Shown piece by piece: positions 23,244 through 34,226 of a DNA stretch of 64,000 bases; position 1 is the first letter of the stretch; each line of letters starts with the position of its first letter. The stretch lies in NCBI GenBank assembly GCA_038049695.1, contig CP142458.1, positions 42,873,501 to 42,937,500 of the forward strand, in the 5' to 3' direction. The notes beneath the pieces are model-generated. The model was not told where the DNA came from. It did not search any database and was given only the letters and a program-made list of their open reading frames with translations. The position numbers and the translations under genes are program-made. The stretch comes from Cinnamomum chago (Eukaryota > Streptophyta > Magnoliopsida > Laurales > Lauraceae).

Positions 23244-23461
23244 TTCTCCTATCTAAACTGTGCAACTAGGGTAATATGCTCTACAGATAACTTGTTTGCC
23301 TACGGGAGTTGCCACAGTCAAAATGAACTCAAGTTCTCTAACATGCATATCAATCAACTTAGAAAATTAATGGGATAAGAATGAGTGTGTAGAGCCAGGG
23401 TCAAATAAAATCCTATCTTTTATCCCACAAACAAGAAGCGTACCCTCCACTACATTTCCCA

Positions 23462-24752
23462 CTACCTCTGCATCATCTCTATTGACCGCATAGATTTGCC
23501 CTCGATGTTGTGGCCTATTTGGAGCTTATTGTGGCCTGCCTTGTTGTGCATTCCTATTCTGTTGCGGTGCACGCTGATTTTGGTTCTGTCCCTGTTGACA
23601 AGCCTGTTGTTGTTGCTGCTGCTGTTGTGGTGCTTGTTGCTAGAGTGGCCTTGCCTGATTCTGGACAACGAACGCATTCAATGGTGGTGTTGGACGTTGT
23701 GCCCCTTGCTGCTGCTGCTGCTGATTCTGTCTATTCTGCCTTGGACAAACTCTCATCTGATGGGTCATGGAACCACATCTGAAGCACGCTCCTGTCAGTG
23801 TGCGGCACTGTGCACTCTCATGGTTCTTCCCACGGTGGGTGCAAACCAAGGGATTCTGAGTATTCGGTTCTGTCCTCTGCTTCTTGTTCTGTTGACTCTT
23901 CTGCTGGTAGTTCTACTGATGAGCTTGTCCCTTGCCTTGGACTCTAAGGATCTTGATGTGAAAGTTCTCAAACTTATAGGCCCTCTTGACAGCTTCATCG
24001 AAAGTTGCAGGTGGCACTACTCCGGTAGCATCTCTCTCAATGAAAGGGTTAAGTCCCTCTAGGAACTTTGCAATTTTCTTCTCCACTGTATCCACCAATT
24101 CCGGAGCATATCTAGACAATCTCTCGAACTTAGTGAGGTTTTTTAGGACTGTCATACTCCCTTGCACAAGCTACTGAAATTCTATTGCGTTCTATCTCTT
24201 GATGTGGGCGGGTACATACTTATCACGGAACTGCCTCTTGAAGTTTACCCAAATCTCTGCATCAACCATAGTCCTGTATTCCTCCCTAATTGTCTTCCAC
24301 CTTCTGTCCGTTGTATCGCTAAAGAGAGATGATGCTAGTTTTACTCTTTCTCCCTCGGTGCATTGGAAAATCTCGAATATGTTCTCCGTATGCTCTAGCC
24401 AATCATCTGCAGCTAATGGATCCTCTATTCCAAGAAACTCTTTCGGAGCCCTCTTCCGAAACCGCTCAAATAATGCATTTGGGTCATGTTGCCTCTAATT
24501 GATGACAATAGCGGGTTGAGGTTAAACCGGTTCAGGCCTTCTCTGTAATACCTCTAACAACTGCCTCTGCATTTCTGCCAATTCTCTTGCATGATCTTCC
24601 TCTCCCTTAAGCATTTGCTCTTGCAATCTAGCTTGATTCTCATTGGCCTGACGCTGTTGGTCAAGCATTGCATGCATCATTTGTTGGAATTGATTTGGCG
24701 TGTTGTTATCAACCCTATCCTCTTCAAGTGGCCCTGTAATAAGAGACGACAC
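23462..24752 (-). pseudogene. gypsy gag with CCHC zinc knuckle
   Basis: Pieces in several frames: N-terminal RQANENQARLQEQMLKGEED (24752-24522), a retrotransposon-gag-like segment (24167-23913: YAPELVDTVEKKIAKFLEGL), and a nucleocapsid CX2CX4HX4C (CFRCGSMTHQMRVC, about 23790) followed by a glutamine-rich stretch (CAG/CAA repeats, 23600-23730). Several frameshifts and stops break it. It would have encoded the structural capsid protein. Confidence 0.75.
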
Positions 24753-25802
24753 GATGACTCTCCTGATCCAGAAGTCCCTCCCACCATTGCTGAAGAGACG
24801 TCAGAGGATGCTGATGAGCCTCCGGAAAAGAGGAGTCGAGAGGAAGAAACCGTTAATGAAGGTATGATTCCTCCTCTTTCTCTTTCCGCTTCTTTCATTG
24901 AAGTTTCTTTTTTTTATTCGCCTTTTCTCCTTTTTTCGGTGGAAGATGAGGACTTGGTGATGCCTGAGGTTCCGGCTGATGAAGCAGTGATGGATCTGAT
25001 TGCGGCATCTGAAGAAGAACCGAAGGACTCTAGAATGAGTCCAGAATCTTCACCTGGTATGACTTCTTTATATTTTCTTTTTTTTTCTTTTTTTTTTGTG
25101 CTATCATTTGTTAACATGTTGCTTGTTTTCTTGTCAGCTGACTTGCCACAGGATTCCGACGATTTCAAGCCATCCATGGATGCAGCCTTTGACGACGCTT
25201 CGGATGAACTCATGGAGGCAGAAAGTATTCCGCCGATCGTCGAAGAAGGTATTTGTAGCAATAACCCTGATGATAATGATTTTTTCAACAAGATCATATT
25301 CATACCCTTTTTTATTTTGTTTTGCTGGCAGATTGTGAGGTAGCAGAAGAAGTTCCTCCATCTTTCTCAGTGCCAGAGCAAGGGATGCCAGCAGTTGAAC
25401 CAGAAGTAGGGACTTCTTTTTCCAGTTTTGATGCAGCGGAGATGGAATCTTCTGAGCAGATTCCTTCGCTAGTGTCTCCGATTAGAAAAAGCTTAATGAT
25501 CACGCCTCCAGCAGGACATGACACGGGCAGTCGACCAACGGAGGGGGGCGAGCCTTCATCCAGGCCAACTCTTGAGTACGTGAAGAAAGTGTTGAAGAGC
25601 ACTTTGAGCTCATGGTTAAAAACTCTTTCTTCTGGCCATTTGGAAGCCGGCTTTGGCAAGATCAAGCATGTGTTGGAAATAGGTGGACCTCATGGATAGG
25701 TTTTCAAAACATTTTGACTCACTTGACTCAGGGATCAACTATCCAGAAGGCTACAAAACCCAATCCAGGATGCAATCCCTCAAACTCATAAATCATGTAC
25801 AG

Positions 25803-27283
25803 CAATAGAACCTATCTAGAAGATAGAAAACAGCACCTAAACATGCAACCACGAAATCTACAACATATAAGGATGTAGATTATACCTTTGGAGCTTAGTA
25901 GTGCTCTAATGGAGAAGTTGATCGCTTTCTTTGATGATGAACACCTTCACTAATCAAATCAGAATCTCTAAGACCTTATGATCTTCCACACTATTACCCG
26001 TGTCAGATTCTCTTTTCTCAAGAAGATTGTGGAATCTCCAAGAGAAAACCCTAAAGGAAACTTGAAGAGAACTAGAAGAGGGAGAGAGGGATATGGGCGT
26101 GTGCAACACCTGCACTCTATGGGCTGGGCATGAATCTCCTCTATGGTATGGTGGTCGTCCAAGCCTCTTCTCTCTCTCTCCCTCTATAGATTCATATAAC
26201 CTCCTCTTGTTAACTAATTGAAATAGAAGTCTTACTTCTCTAACAATTAGTAACTCTCTTGTTTCTAACAATTAGTAACTTTCTAATAACTTGGGCTAGC
26301 GTGGGGATCACTAGGGATTCCTTAGAAAGCTGGCTCCAACTGGGACACGCGACCCCACATCTCATATGCAATCCGGGCCCACAGTTAATTGTAAATAACA
26401 CCACTATATAAATGCAATTGCACTCCAGTCTTAGGAATAAATTACAATGAAGACCCTAAACTTCACAATTACCACAAGTAGGCCCCTCTATCATTATCCA
26501 TGAATCAATTGGAATAAATCTATCACATCCAATCTTAGATCCACATCTTATTATCCTTGAGCCCCAATTAATCACAGTGATCATCAGTACCATCCAATTA
26601 ACTCTTAATCAAAATGGGTGCGCACTTACTAATGATAAATCCATTAATTGGCACAAGGGGATAATGTAGATAGATTCCATCTTGATCATTACATGTTCCA
26701 AATGTCCTACCACCACGTGCCCAAGACACCGAGGTGTTGACCTATAGTTGGCCTCACTCATTGGTGACTCAAAGCAAATGAATAGATAGAAACTTGAGTT
26801 GATCAATGTCTCAGGATTGAGAGCCTATTGATAGGGAATTATGAGAGTAGTCCTTAAATCGAGATAGTATTTCATAAGATGCTTCTCATGGTCCTTCAAT
26901 ACATCCAATATACCAACACTATAATCTAGAATCATACATTCCGATGATCGAGACAGATCACACTATCTCATAGTGATCAAAGTGCTGCAACCTTGTCAGA
27001 TGAGATGCCCAGTCTCATCACTGGTTGTGAAGATATTTTTAAGTACAAGATTTGTGACACATGTCTCCCGTATGTGGATCTCATCCATATACATATATCA
27101 CATCTAATATACTAAGGGGACCCGGTTCATCTCATGAACCATTATGTCATATGTATTGGTCATGTGCATTAAGTAATAAAACACCATTCATCTCATGAAA
27201 GGAAAGCATGATTTTATTGATTAATAAAGAAATTAATCAATTTTTTACATCAACTGATTGATTAAGACCATACAATCTAACAA
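25803..27283 (-). mobile_element. Solo copia-type LTR inside the antisense gene
   Basis: A 1481-bp block between two 9-bp direct repeats CATGTACAG (25794-25802 and 27284-27292), splitting an otherwise continuous reading frame. The minus strand begins TGTTAGATTG at 27282, has TTTATATA near 26407, a transcribed-leader-like stretch, and ends near CTATTGCTGTA. A related LTR copy lies at 45156-46012. The exact terminus on the left is ambiguous (see findings). Confidence 0.7.
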
Positions 27284-28137
27284 CATGTACAGGACATCCT
27301 TGCTGATAGCGAAGAGGTCGGTCTGGACATTGCAGGTGCGAAGGCTTTCGTTGATAAAGTCATAGCTCTAGGGAGCAAGTGGAATGAAACCAAGGGCTTC
27401 CCAAGTGGTGACTTCTTCAATGAGATATTTTTGAAGCCTTCTGGCGAGGTCAAGTCTGAGCTGAACGAGATCTCGCGGACTCGGAAGCAATTCGTTCGAG
27501 AGAGGAACGTTACCGAGTTGGCTATCATTGCGCTGACAGAAGATCTGCGCCGTGTTGATAAAGAGGTCGTTGAGACCAGGCAGCGTCTTGAGCTATTGGA
27601 GGAACAAGCTGCTGCAAAATGGGCCACCATTATGGAAGCTCGTGCCAGAGAAGGAACTCTGATTCGCCAAGTCGAGGTGGCTGAGAGCAATCTCCAAAGG
27701 AAGACTCAAGAGTACGAGCAATGGCAAATTCTTTGGGAAAAGTTTCCCCGTGCTGCAGATGGATCGCGGCGTCCTACCGAATTTTATGGGAAGATTTTGA
27801 AAAAGCATGGCCTGGAAGCTTTAGAGGCTAAGGCCAAGAGTCTGCTTGAGGAGTTGAGTCTTTGGTTGAAGACAATGTGAGACTGAGCTCTTGATTCTTG
27901 TAACGAACCTTTTTCTTCCTTTTTCGGTACCCGTGTATACACACATATATTTTTTGGTACTCTTTCTCTTGTAGTGCTTGTGGACATTTTTTTTAGCACT
28001 TCTCTTTTTTGTATTCCGTCCTTTCACTCAAATTCTTTTGTGATAAATTCAAGCAATAGTTAAATGGGAATGTTTGTTGGGAGATTTGATCAAAAGTTTG
28101 TCATTTTGTAAAAAACCTTTTATCAAATGGTTGTTTT

Positions 28138-28612
28138 GGCGTGAAAGCCGAATTTTCAGATGGCATAGAAGCCGAATTTGGGTAGGCATGGAAGACGGAA
28201 TTTTGTGGCGTAAAAGCCAAAATTTGGGATGGCATGGAAACCAGTTTTGTTTGTGGCATGGGAGCCAAAATTTTTGTTTGTGGCAATGATAGCTAGGATT
28301 TGTTTTTTGCATGGAAGCCAAAATTTTGTTTGTGGCATTGATAGCCGATTTTGTGGCGTTTATAGACAATTTTTTTGTGGTATTTATAGCCGATTTTGTG
28401 GCGTTTATAGCCGATTTTTGGCATGAGAGCCAATTTTTTTTTAAAACCGAGTTTTATTTTGTTGGCATGAAAGCCAAATTTTGAATTGGCATGAGAGCCA
28501 GGTTTTGTGGCATTTGTGGCCGATTTTGTGGCGTTGATAGCCGATTTTTGGCATGAGAGCCCAGTTTTGGCATTTATAGCCGATTTTGGCATAAGAGCCG
28601 GGTTTTGGTTTT
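28138..28612. repeat. About 20 mini-hairpin units GGC-N6/7-GCC
   Basis: Units such as GGCATGGAAGCC, GGCGTAAAAGCC, GGCATTGATAGCC and GGCGTTTATAGCC recur every 20-40 bp, separated by AATTTTG-type spacers. The 3-bp GGC/GCC ends are kept while the loop varies. Overlapping ORFs on both strands are translations of the repeat. Confidence 0.7.
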
Positions 28613-28619
28613 AAAAAAT

Positions 28620-29060
28620 GCAAGTATCAACTAAAAGTCGCCTCCCTGCTGAATGGTCTTGCAAGTATCGATGGAATGTCGCCTCCTTGCTCATTCGGTT
28701 GCGAGAATCGATGGAATGTCGCCTCCTCGCGAATTTGGGTGCAAGTATCGACTAAGAGTCACTTCTTTACTCTTTTTTTTTCAAAGATTTTGGTTTTGTG
28801 GGTATCGATTGAATGTCGCTTCCCCACGATTTTTGAAATTTTGAGGTCTTTTTTTTTTTTTTTAGACCTCGGTTTTTGTTTGAATTTTGGGTTTGTGGAT
28901 ATCAACTGGAATGTTGCGTCTCCACGATTTTTGAAATTTTGCAAGTATCAACAAAGTGTCGCTTTCTTGCGATTTTGAAATTTTGGAAGTATCGAATGGG
29001 GTTCGCATCCTTCCGATTTTTAGGTTTTGCGAGTATCGACTGAGCGTCGCGTCCCCGTGG
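28620..29060. repeat. Tandem units with covarying 5-bp outer stems
   Basis: Nine units of the form N5-TATCGAC-loop-GTCGCnTC-N5'. The outer pairs are GCAAG/CTTGC (28661, 28941), GCGAG/CTCGC (28701), GTGGG/CCCAC (28798), GTGGA/TCCAC (28895) and GGAAG/CTTCC (28985); from start to end each spans 30-31 nt. Units 1, 4 and 9 have decayed stems. It lies between the integrase stop and the end of the antisense gene. Confidence 0.75.
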
Positions 29061-29423
29061 TTTCTAAAAAAAAAGTTTTTGTTTAAAGACATGAGGGTCG
29101 TGAATTTTGACTTAAGACCGTTCTTTGTTGTAAAAGTCAGGGTGGACTAGGGTGAAAATTCTTGAGTCCTGATTTTGTTTCAAACCATGAATTTTGGGTT
29201 CAAGGATTGAAAATTTGGTTAAGTTTGGGAAGAGGCTCCTAAACTTGGATTTTTGGATTTTTCTTTTTTTTAACAATGAAACTATGACAGTAAGCATTGT
29301 TTTGAAATTTTAGAAATCTCAACATAAGGACGAAAAATCTAAAAGAGGCGGGTTTGACAAGCGAGTACCTGAGAATAGGCTTTTGGCCATGCAAGCATTG
29401 CTCTGTCCCAGTGGCGTAAGTCC

Positions 29424-30896
29424 TCAAGGGTAGTATCGCTTCAGGAACTTGTCGTTGATAGGCAGCATACACCTGTCGCCCTCCATGTTTAGAAGTGCGT
29501 ATGCGCCGCTAGAGAAGACTTTGTCAATGATGAAGGGTCCCTCCCATTTTGGTTCGAATTTGCCTTTGGATTTGTGAGCGAAAACCATTGGCCTTTTTAC
29601 TGCGAGAACCAAGTCTCCCTTTTTGTAGGCACGTTGCCGGACCCTTTTGTCGAAAGATCCTGCCATGCATGCTTGGTACAGCTCAATGCTTTGTAGAGCT
29701 TCGAGCCGTCTTTCATCGAGATTGTCCAGTTCTTGGAGTCTCAATTTGACATTGCTTTCTTGCGTCATGTCATTTTGCAAAGATACCCTTAAGGAATGAA
29801 TTTGTACTTCTAAAGGGACAACAGCTTCGCACCCATAGACCAAAGAGAATGGTGCTATGGGTTGGCCCTCGAACGGTGGTTCGATAAGCCCACAAAGCTT
29901 CATGTAATTTGTCGCCCCAGTCTCTTTTATGACTAAATACCATTTTCTTGAGGATTTTGCAGAGTGTCTTGTTGAAGGCTTCGACTAGTCCGTTTGCCGC
30001 CGGATTGTTTGGAGTCGAAGGACAACTTTGGATTTTGTATTTGTCGCAAAACCTGTAGAATCAGTGATCCCGGAATTGCGGTCCGTTATCATGGATGAAT
30101 CTTTTTGGTATGCCGAAGCGACAAATAATGTTGATGCGCAAGAATTGAAGGACTGATGAGGTCTTCATTTCGCTGAGCGCAAATGCTTCTGACCACTTGG
30201 AGAAATAATCCGTAGCGGCGAAGATGAAACGATGACCTTTGCTTGACGGGGGAGAGATAGGACCTATGATGTCCATACCCCAAGCTTCGAACAGCCATGA
30301 GATTGATGTGGGATGTAGCCATTCCGGAGGCATGTGAACATAATCTCCATGAATTTGGCATTATTGGCAGCGTTTAGCAAATTGCATAGCGTCTGCTACC
30401 ATGGTAGGCCAATAATAACCTAACATTTTTATCTGATTGTAGAGCTTGGGACCGACCTGATGGGCTCCACAAAGACCAGCATGAACTTCTTTGAGCGTTT
30501 CCTCAGCCTCTTGTTGTGACAAGCAGCATAGAAGTACTCTGTTAAAGGACTTTCTATAAAGCATTTTTGAAGGTATATCCAAATGAAAGTTTGGGGCTCG
30601 TTTTTGAATGCTTACCCGTTCTTTTGGATCTTCAGGGAGGATTCCGAACATGGTGTAATCAATGAACGGATCTCTCCAGTCGCTGATTGGAGGTTTAAGG
30701 ATGGAGATCCGACTTCCGGCCAATTGGTGGCATTTAGCAACTGCTTGGTGTGTGTTAAGAGGGGGAGAATCCATCTTTGACACACTGTAATTTGCATGTT
30801 TTCCCCTTCCTGGATCGCCATGGATGCTACAAGTCCGGCCAGGGCATCTGCACGGATGTTCTCACCTCTGAGGAGATTCCAGGGTTTTGCCATCAC
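29424..30896 (-). pseudogene. Tat-type gypsy RNase H end and integrase
   Basis: On the minus strand: NIRADALAGLVASM (RNase H tail), integrase HHCC zinc domain (EEVHAGLCGAHQ ... RCQ, stop, CQIHGDY), core with the three acidic residues of the DDE triad readable (AWGMDIIGP, HDNGPQFRDH, and VEAFN in a different frame near 29970), then PFSLVYGCEAVVPLEV and a C-terminal FEPKWEGPFIIDKVF segment ending RYYP and a stop at 29424. Stops and frameshifts separate the parts. Upstream RT, protease and gag are missing beyond 30899. Confidence 0.8.
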
Positions 30897-30899
30897 TGG

Positions 30900-32309
30900 G
30901 GAAGAAGACCAGAGCAGAGGTCAGTCGTTATTACCTCGCCGCGGGCGGAGAGGGTAGAGAATCTTATCTAGGGCGATTCCTGGATGTTAATTCCTATTGA
31001 AGAGAAATAGAGACATCTCTATTTTATATTCTGAAGACAGAGAAAAGACTTGAGACTTTTCTCTTGCAAAGACCGTGATTCTCTAGTGATAGAAGAAAGG
31101 CGTCGTTGCCAAATCTGCAACTTGCCGTTGTCAGAGAAGACTGTCAATCTCGTTGTTGGCGCCACTACAGTTTTTCAATTGTTGCCGAACGCAGTCTACA
31201 GCGCTACGCAATAGCCAGCGAAGGAAGGCAGCAGAGCGGTTATATCGTTCTTGGCAAATCTATATGAGTCTTTATGAAATTTATCTGAGTTTTTTGTGAA
31301 GTTGACCTGTGTTTTCGTCAAATTTATCTGAGTTTCTGTCAAATTTATCTAAGTTATTTTAAAATGTATTTGTGTTTTTTGAAATTTCTTTGCGTTCTTT
31401 TGAAATTTATTTGCATTTTTTTCAAATTTACTTTTATTTTTTTTAAATTTATTTGAAAATCTCACTAATGGGATTTTCATTAATTGTAGCTAATTAAATG
31501 GTAGTTGACCATAATTAATGGATATCCCCTTAATCATGGGATATGATTTATCTTTAAATAAATAAAAACTTTTAAAGAATGGATAACTTGGACATTTTAG
31601 GTCTTCAAATTTGGAAAAATGACCTACCACACTATGAAAAGAGATTGTGGATCTAAGGCCAAAAAGTGAAATATTGAGGGACCTGTCACCAAATGCCCCT
31701 AAAAAATATTCTTAAGACTCATGTCATCCTTTTTTGGCAAAAATTCAAATTTCCATCATTAATTAGCAATTAGTGGGATTTTCTATAATTCTTTTGGTAA
31801 AAATCCTTGACGTATTTTTACCTAACAAGACTATTCCACGAAATGTATGTGTGACCCTGAAACTCACATGCAAAAGGTAAGTCTGGGGGTTTAAGTTTTA
31901 CAATTGTTTTCCCTTTTTTTCATTTGGATTTATGGTGATATAAGGATCAAGGCACAAACATAGAGGGAAAAAAGAAATTCATAGGGAGATAATGAGGAAT
32001 AGAACAGAGATTAGTTGAGAGAGAGTGTACCTAGTAGAGAGAGATGATCGACGAGAGAGATGATGGATGAGAAAGAGACAATCACAATGGAGACTCCTTC
32101 ATGAGAGACTTTCGCGGGAGAAACGAATGTGAAGACATGATTATGAATCGTAAATCCGATCGTGTGGCTTTCATATTTTATATCCAATACATTCAGTTAT
32201 TGGGTTTGCAGAATCCAAAGGGGGGAGGGAGGGGGTGCGTGGACTCCGGAATCCGCTTAAGAAAAGATCTTGCATGGCCAAAAATTTTAGGTATTTGCCC
32301 AAACGTGGA
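30900..32309. other. AT-rich non-coding stretch with short tandem repeats
   Basis: At 31255-31465 about seven degenerate 28-bp units read CAAATTTATCTGAGTTTTTGT or variants. The rest shows no family resemblance. Polypurine ATGAGAGA-type repeats occur near 31990-32110. Confidence 0.4.
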
Positions 32310-32590
32310 TCTTTCTTGATCCTATGGAAATTGGGAAACTTCATCTCGACGATCTTGTTGTGAAACATGCCCTTCAACATTTTTCTAGTTACGAAGAAAC
32401 TTCTAACAATGGCTATAACTGAATTACCCACAATGTTCAAGTAGTTGCAAAAAGAAAAAAGTCCAAAGAATCCATTTGGACTTGGGGCGCTACACCTTTT
32501 GAGGCCAAAGACAATAGCACGAATCTCTTCACCGTTGGGAATTAAGGATAGTATAGAGTTTTGGGTAGGGGAAAAATGGTTTATGGGCAC
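32310..32590 (-). pseudogene. LINE reverse transcriptase fragment
   Basis: The minus-strand ORF contains NGEEIRAIVFGLKRCSAPSP, NGFFGLFSFCNYLNIVG and AIVRSFFVTRKMLKG. These match the plant L1-type RT start (EIxxAVFxLxxxKAPGPDGF, then FFxxxxxIVGxxV and FFxxGxLLKxxN). The PGPD motif is changed to PSPN. Only this 5' part of RT is present. Confidence 0.65.
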
Positions 32591-32969
32591 CTAGTAAAGT
32601 TGTTGGTCTAAAAGAGATGGAGCACCCTGAAAAGAATTGGCGAAGAACTCTATGGCAACTGTTGACACCAAAAATGTCACTTTGCCTCTTCATACCCTTT
32701 CAAATATCAAGAAGCAAAATGAAGCTGCATATAACCACAATAGGCACATCTACTTCAAGCATTAGATCTCATCAAAATCATTCATAAACTGCAAGATCCT
32801 TCAAAACAATGATAAGAAGAGTGCACATGAAGTTTTGGGTCATTTCAACATTATTTGACCTATCTTCACTCTTCCAGTAATTGAACAAGAGAACTCGGCA
32901 GCGGTGAAACTGGAGGCATTGTTTCACAAAACAGAGCAAATAGCTGGGCTCAAAATGCCACTAGAAAGC

Positions 32970-33610
32970 TCTACATCAAATTCTAGGCCATTCCGACACT
33001 AATTGGCCCAAAATGCAAAGAGTCACATTCTCCATGCAGCAAAGTCAGCCCTCCCGGCGACAACAGCATCAAAGACATCAAATCTTCAATCAGAGACTAT
33101 CGATTGTCTTAAAACACTTCCAAGAGGCTCTATATCAAATTTCAAGTCAAACAGGCAATGTTTGACCCAACATCAACCCTCAAACAATAAAATCAAACCT
33201 CTCGGCGACGAAAACCACCGAGGCAGTCACTCATCAAACAAAGCACAATGATGTTCTCAAAATACTTCCAAAGGGCAGCATGTCAAGTTTCAAGTCATCT
33301 CGTCATCATTTGACCAGACTTTAACCTCCTCAAAGTTAAATCAAGCCTCCCGGCGGTGGAACCCCTCGAGACCATGATTTCCAAATCGGAGCTAATGGAT
33401 CATCTTAAAGTGATCACAAGAGATTTCTTATCAAATTTCAGGTCAATCAGACATCGTTTGACCGTACATCAAAGTGTGGGGTCTTCCTCGCGAGGCGACA
33501 GACCCCACACGGCTTCAAAACTCAAACGAAAGCCTGTTGTTGGTCTTATTTATTGCCCATGAAGCTTCATCTCAAATTTTATGACATTCCAACATCGTTT
33601 TGACCCTGTT
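32970..33610 (+). repeat. Five tandem units of about 140-160 bp
   Basis: ATCAAATTTCAnGTCA...TTTGACC units at about 32968, 33130, 33283, 33432 and 33570: the counterparts of the 17505-18130 array in the inverted LTR. ORFs across it are repeat translations. Confidence 0.65.
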
Positions 33611-34226
33611 TTGACTTCTCATCAAGTTTTATGTAGGGAAATCATGCCAAAGATTATACAAAAATACCAAGAAAAATGTCAAAGAAAAAAAAAACCAGAA
33701 GATGGCCGAAAACGACGACTAAAAGTGGGAAAAATGCCCCGTGGTCGCCTGCAACCTTGGAAATCCGAGTCGTCGGATTTTAGCCAAAACCCATTTTTGG
33801 GTCCCTTTTCGTGTTTCAAGCCATTTGGCCTTTGTGATTTTTCAAAAATCTGATTTTCAGGGCACAAAATCCATCGATCTTCGACAATATCGTGGATTCA
33901 ACGTTAAAATCATGGGTTTGTCATCGAACACTTTGAAATCGTCAACCGGACGACCAAGAAAGCACACTTTTGCCCGATCGATCGAGAAATTGACAGGACA
34001 GATGATACCGGTCCACTGGTTGAATCAGTGTCTAAAATTGCATGATCATCCGACAACAATCGGCATGAAAAAGCCATTGGCGATCAAGGCTCCCTACGTC
34101 GTAAGTAGAATTCTAAAAGACGCGGCGCGGCCAGTGACTCTTTAAGTACTTTGGCGGCCACTTAATGTAGCTAATGACCCATGTTATGACAAGTTAATGC
34201 GGTTGATTACTCATTATTTGGACGGC

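Larger units (their letters stand above)
20683..24752 (-). mobile_element. Chimeric Ty3/gypsy fragment (chromovirus-like), no LTRs
   Basis: On the minus strand: gag with CCHC knuckle, aspartic protease, reverse transcriptase, RNase H and the first half of the integrase zinc domain, then a jump back to a second partial reverse transcriptase/RNase H. It lies between two pieces of the antisense PMD gene. No LTR or target duplication was seen at 20683 or 24740, so insertion was by an incomplete element or was followed by deletions. Confidence 0.75.
19350..27880 (+). pseudogene. Antisense PMD/coiled-coil gene of the Tat-like element, interrupted
   Basis: Exon 1 starts after a TTTGCAG acceptor at 19349. 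It reads through a PMD with VTNGEIDFTLKDLNVITGLP and [19 protein letters not shown], both typical PMD motifs. In-frame TAG codons at 19435, 19510, 20020 and 20320, a frameshift near 20350 and a TGA near 20607 make it dead. A gypsy insertion follows (20683-24752). The gene resumes as four short acidic, proline-rich exons with GAAG/GTAT-type donors (ends near 24860, 25056, 25248, then 25332-25802). It is split again by an LTR at 25803-27283 and resumes in the same frame (NHVQ, then DILADSEEVG) as a coiled-coil exon ending at 27880. Function is unknown; the layout of PMD, acidic linker and coiled coil is clear. Confidence 0.65.
15907..30899 (-). mobile_element. 5'-truncated Tat-lineage Ty3/gypsy element with antisense PMD gene
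   Basis: Read on the minus strand: RNase H end and integrase (30896-29424), two hairpin-repeat arrays (29060-28138), a gene in antisense orientation (plus strand 19350-27880), further tandem repeats, a PPT (18313-18300) and the 3' LTR (18299-15907). Extra antisense ORFs between pol and the 3' LTR, some encoding PMD-like proteins, are known from Tat-lineage elements, so the order fits. Everything upstream of the RNase H end is lost at about 30899. Two later insertions (20683-24752 and 25803-27283) split the antisense gene. Confidence 0.65.

Noticed and set aside
24591-25343. A single 250-codon plus-strand ORF
   Set aside because: It runs through three T-rich introns with clear GT/AG signals and starts inside antisense gypsy gag; the exon model fits better.
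28138-29060. CRISPR-like look of the regularly spaced short repeats
   Set aside because: Plant nuclear DNA, repeats are degenerate and adjacent, spacers are not unique, and no cas genes are present.
28049-29297. Many overlapping ORFs on both strands (60-106 codons)
   Set aside because: They translate the hairpin-repeat arrays (MPQTK and TDSK-like repeats); frames depend on repeat period, not on coding.
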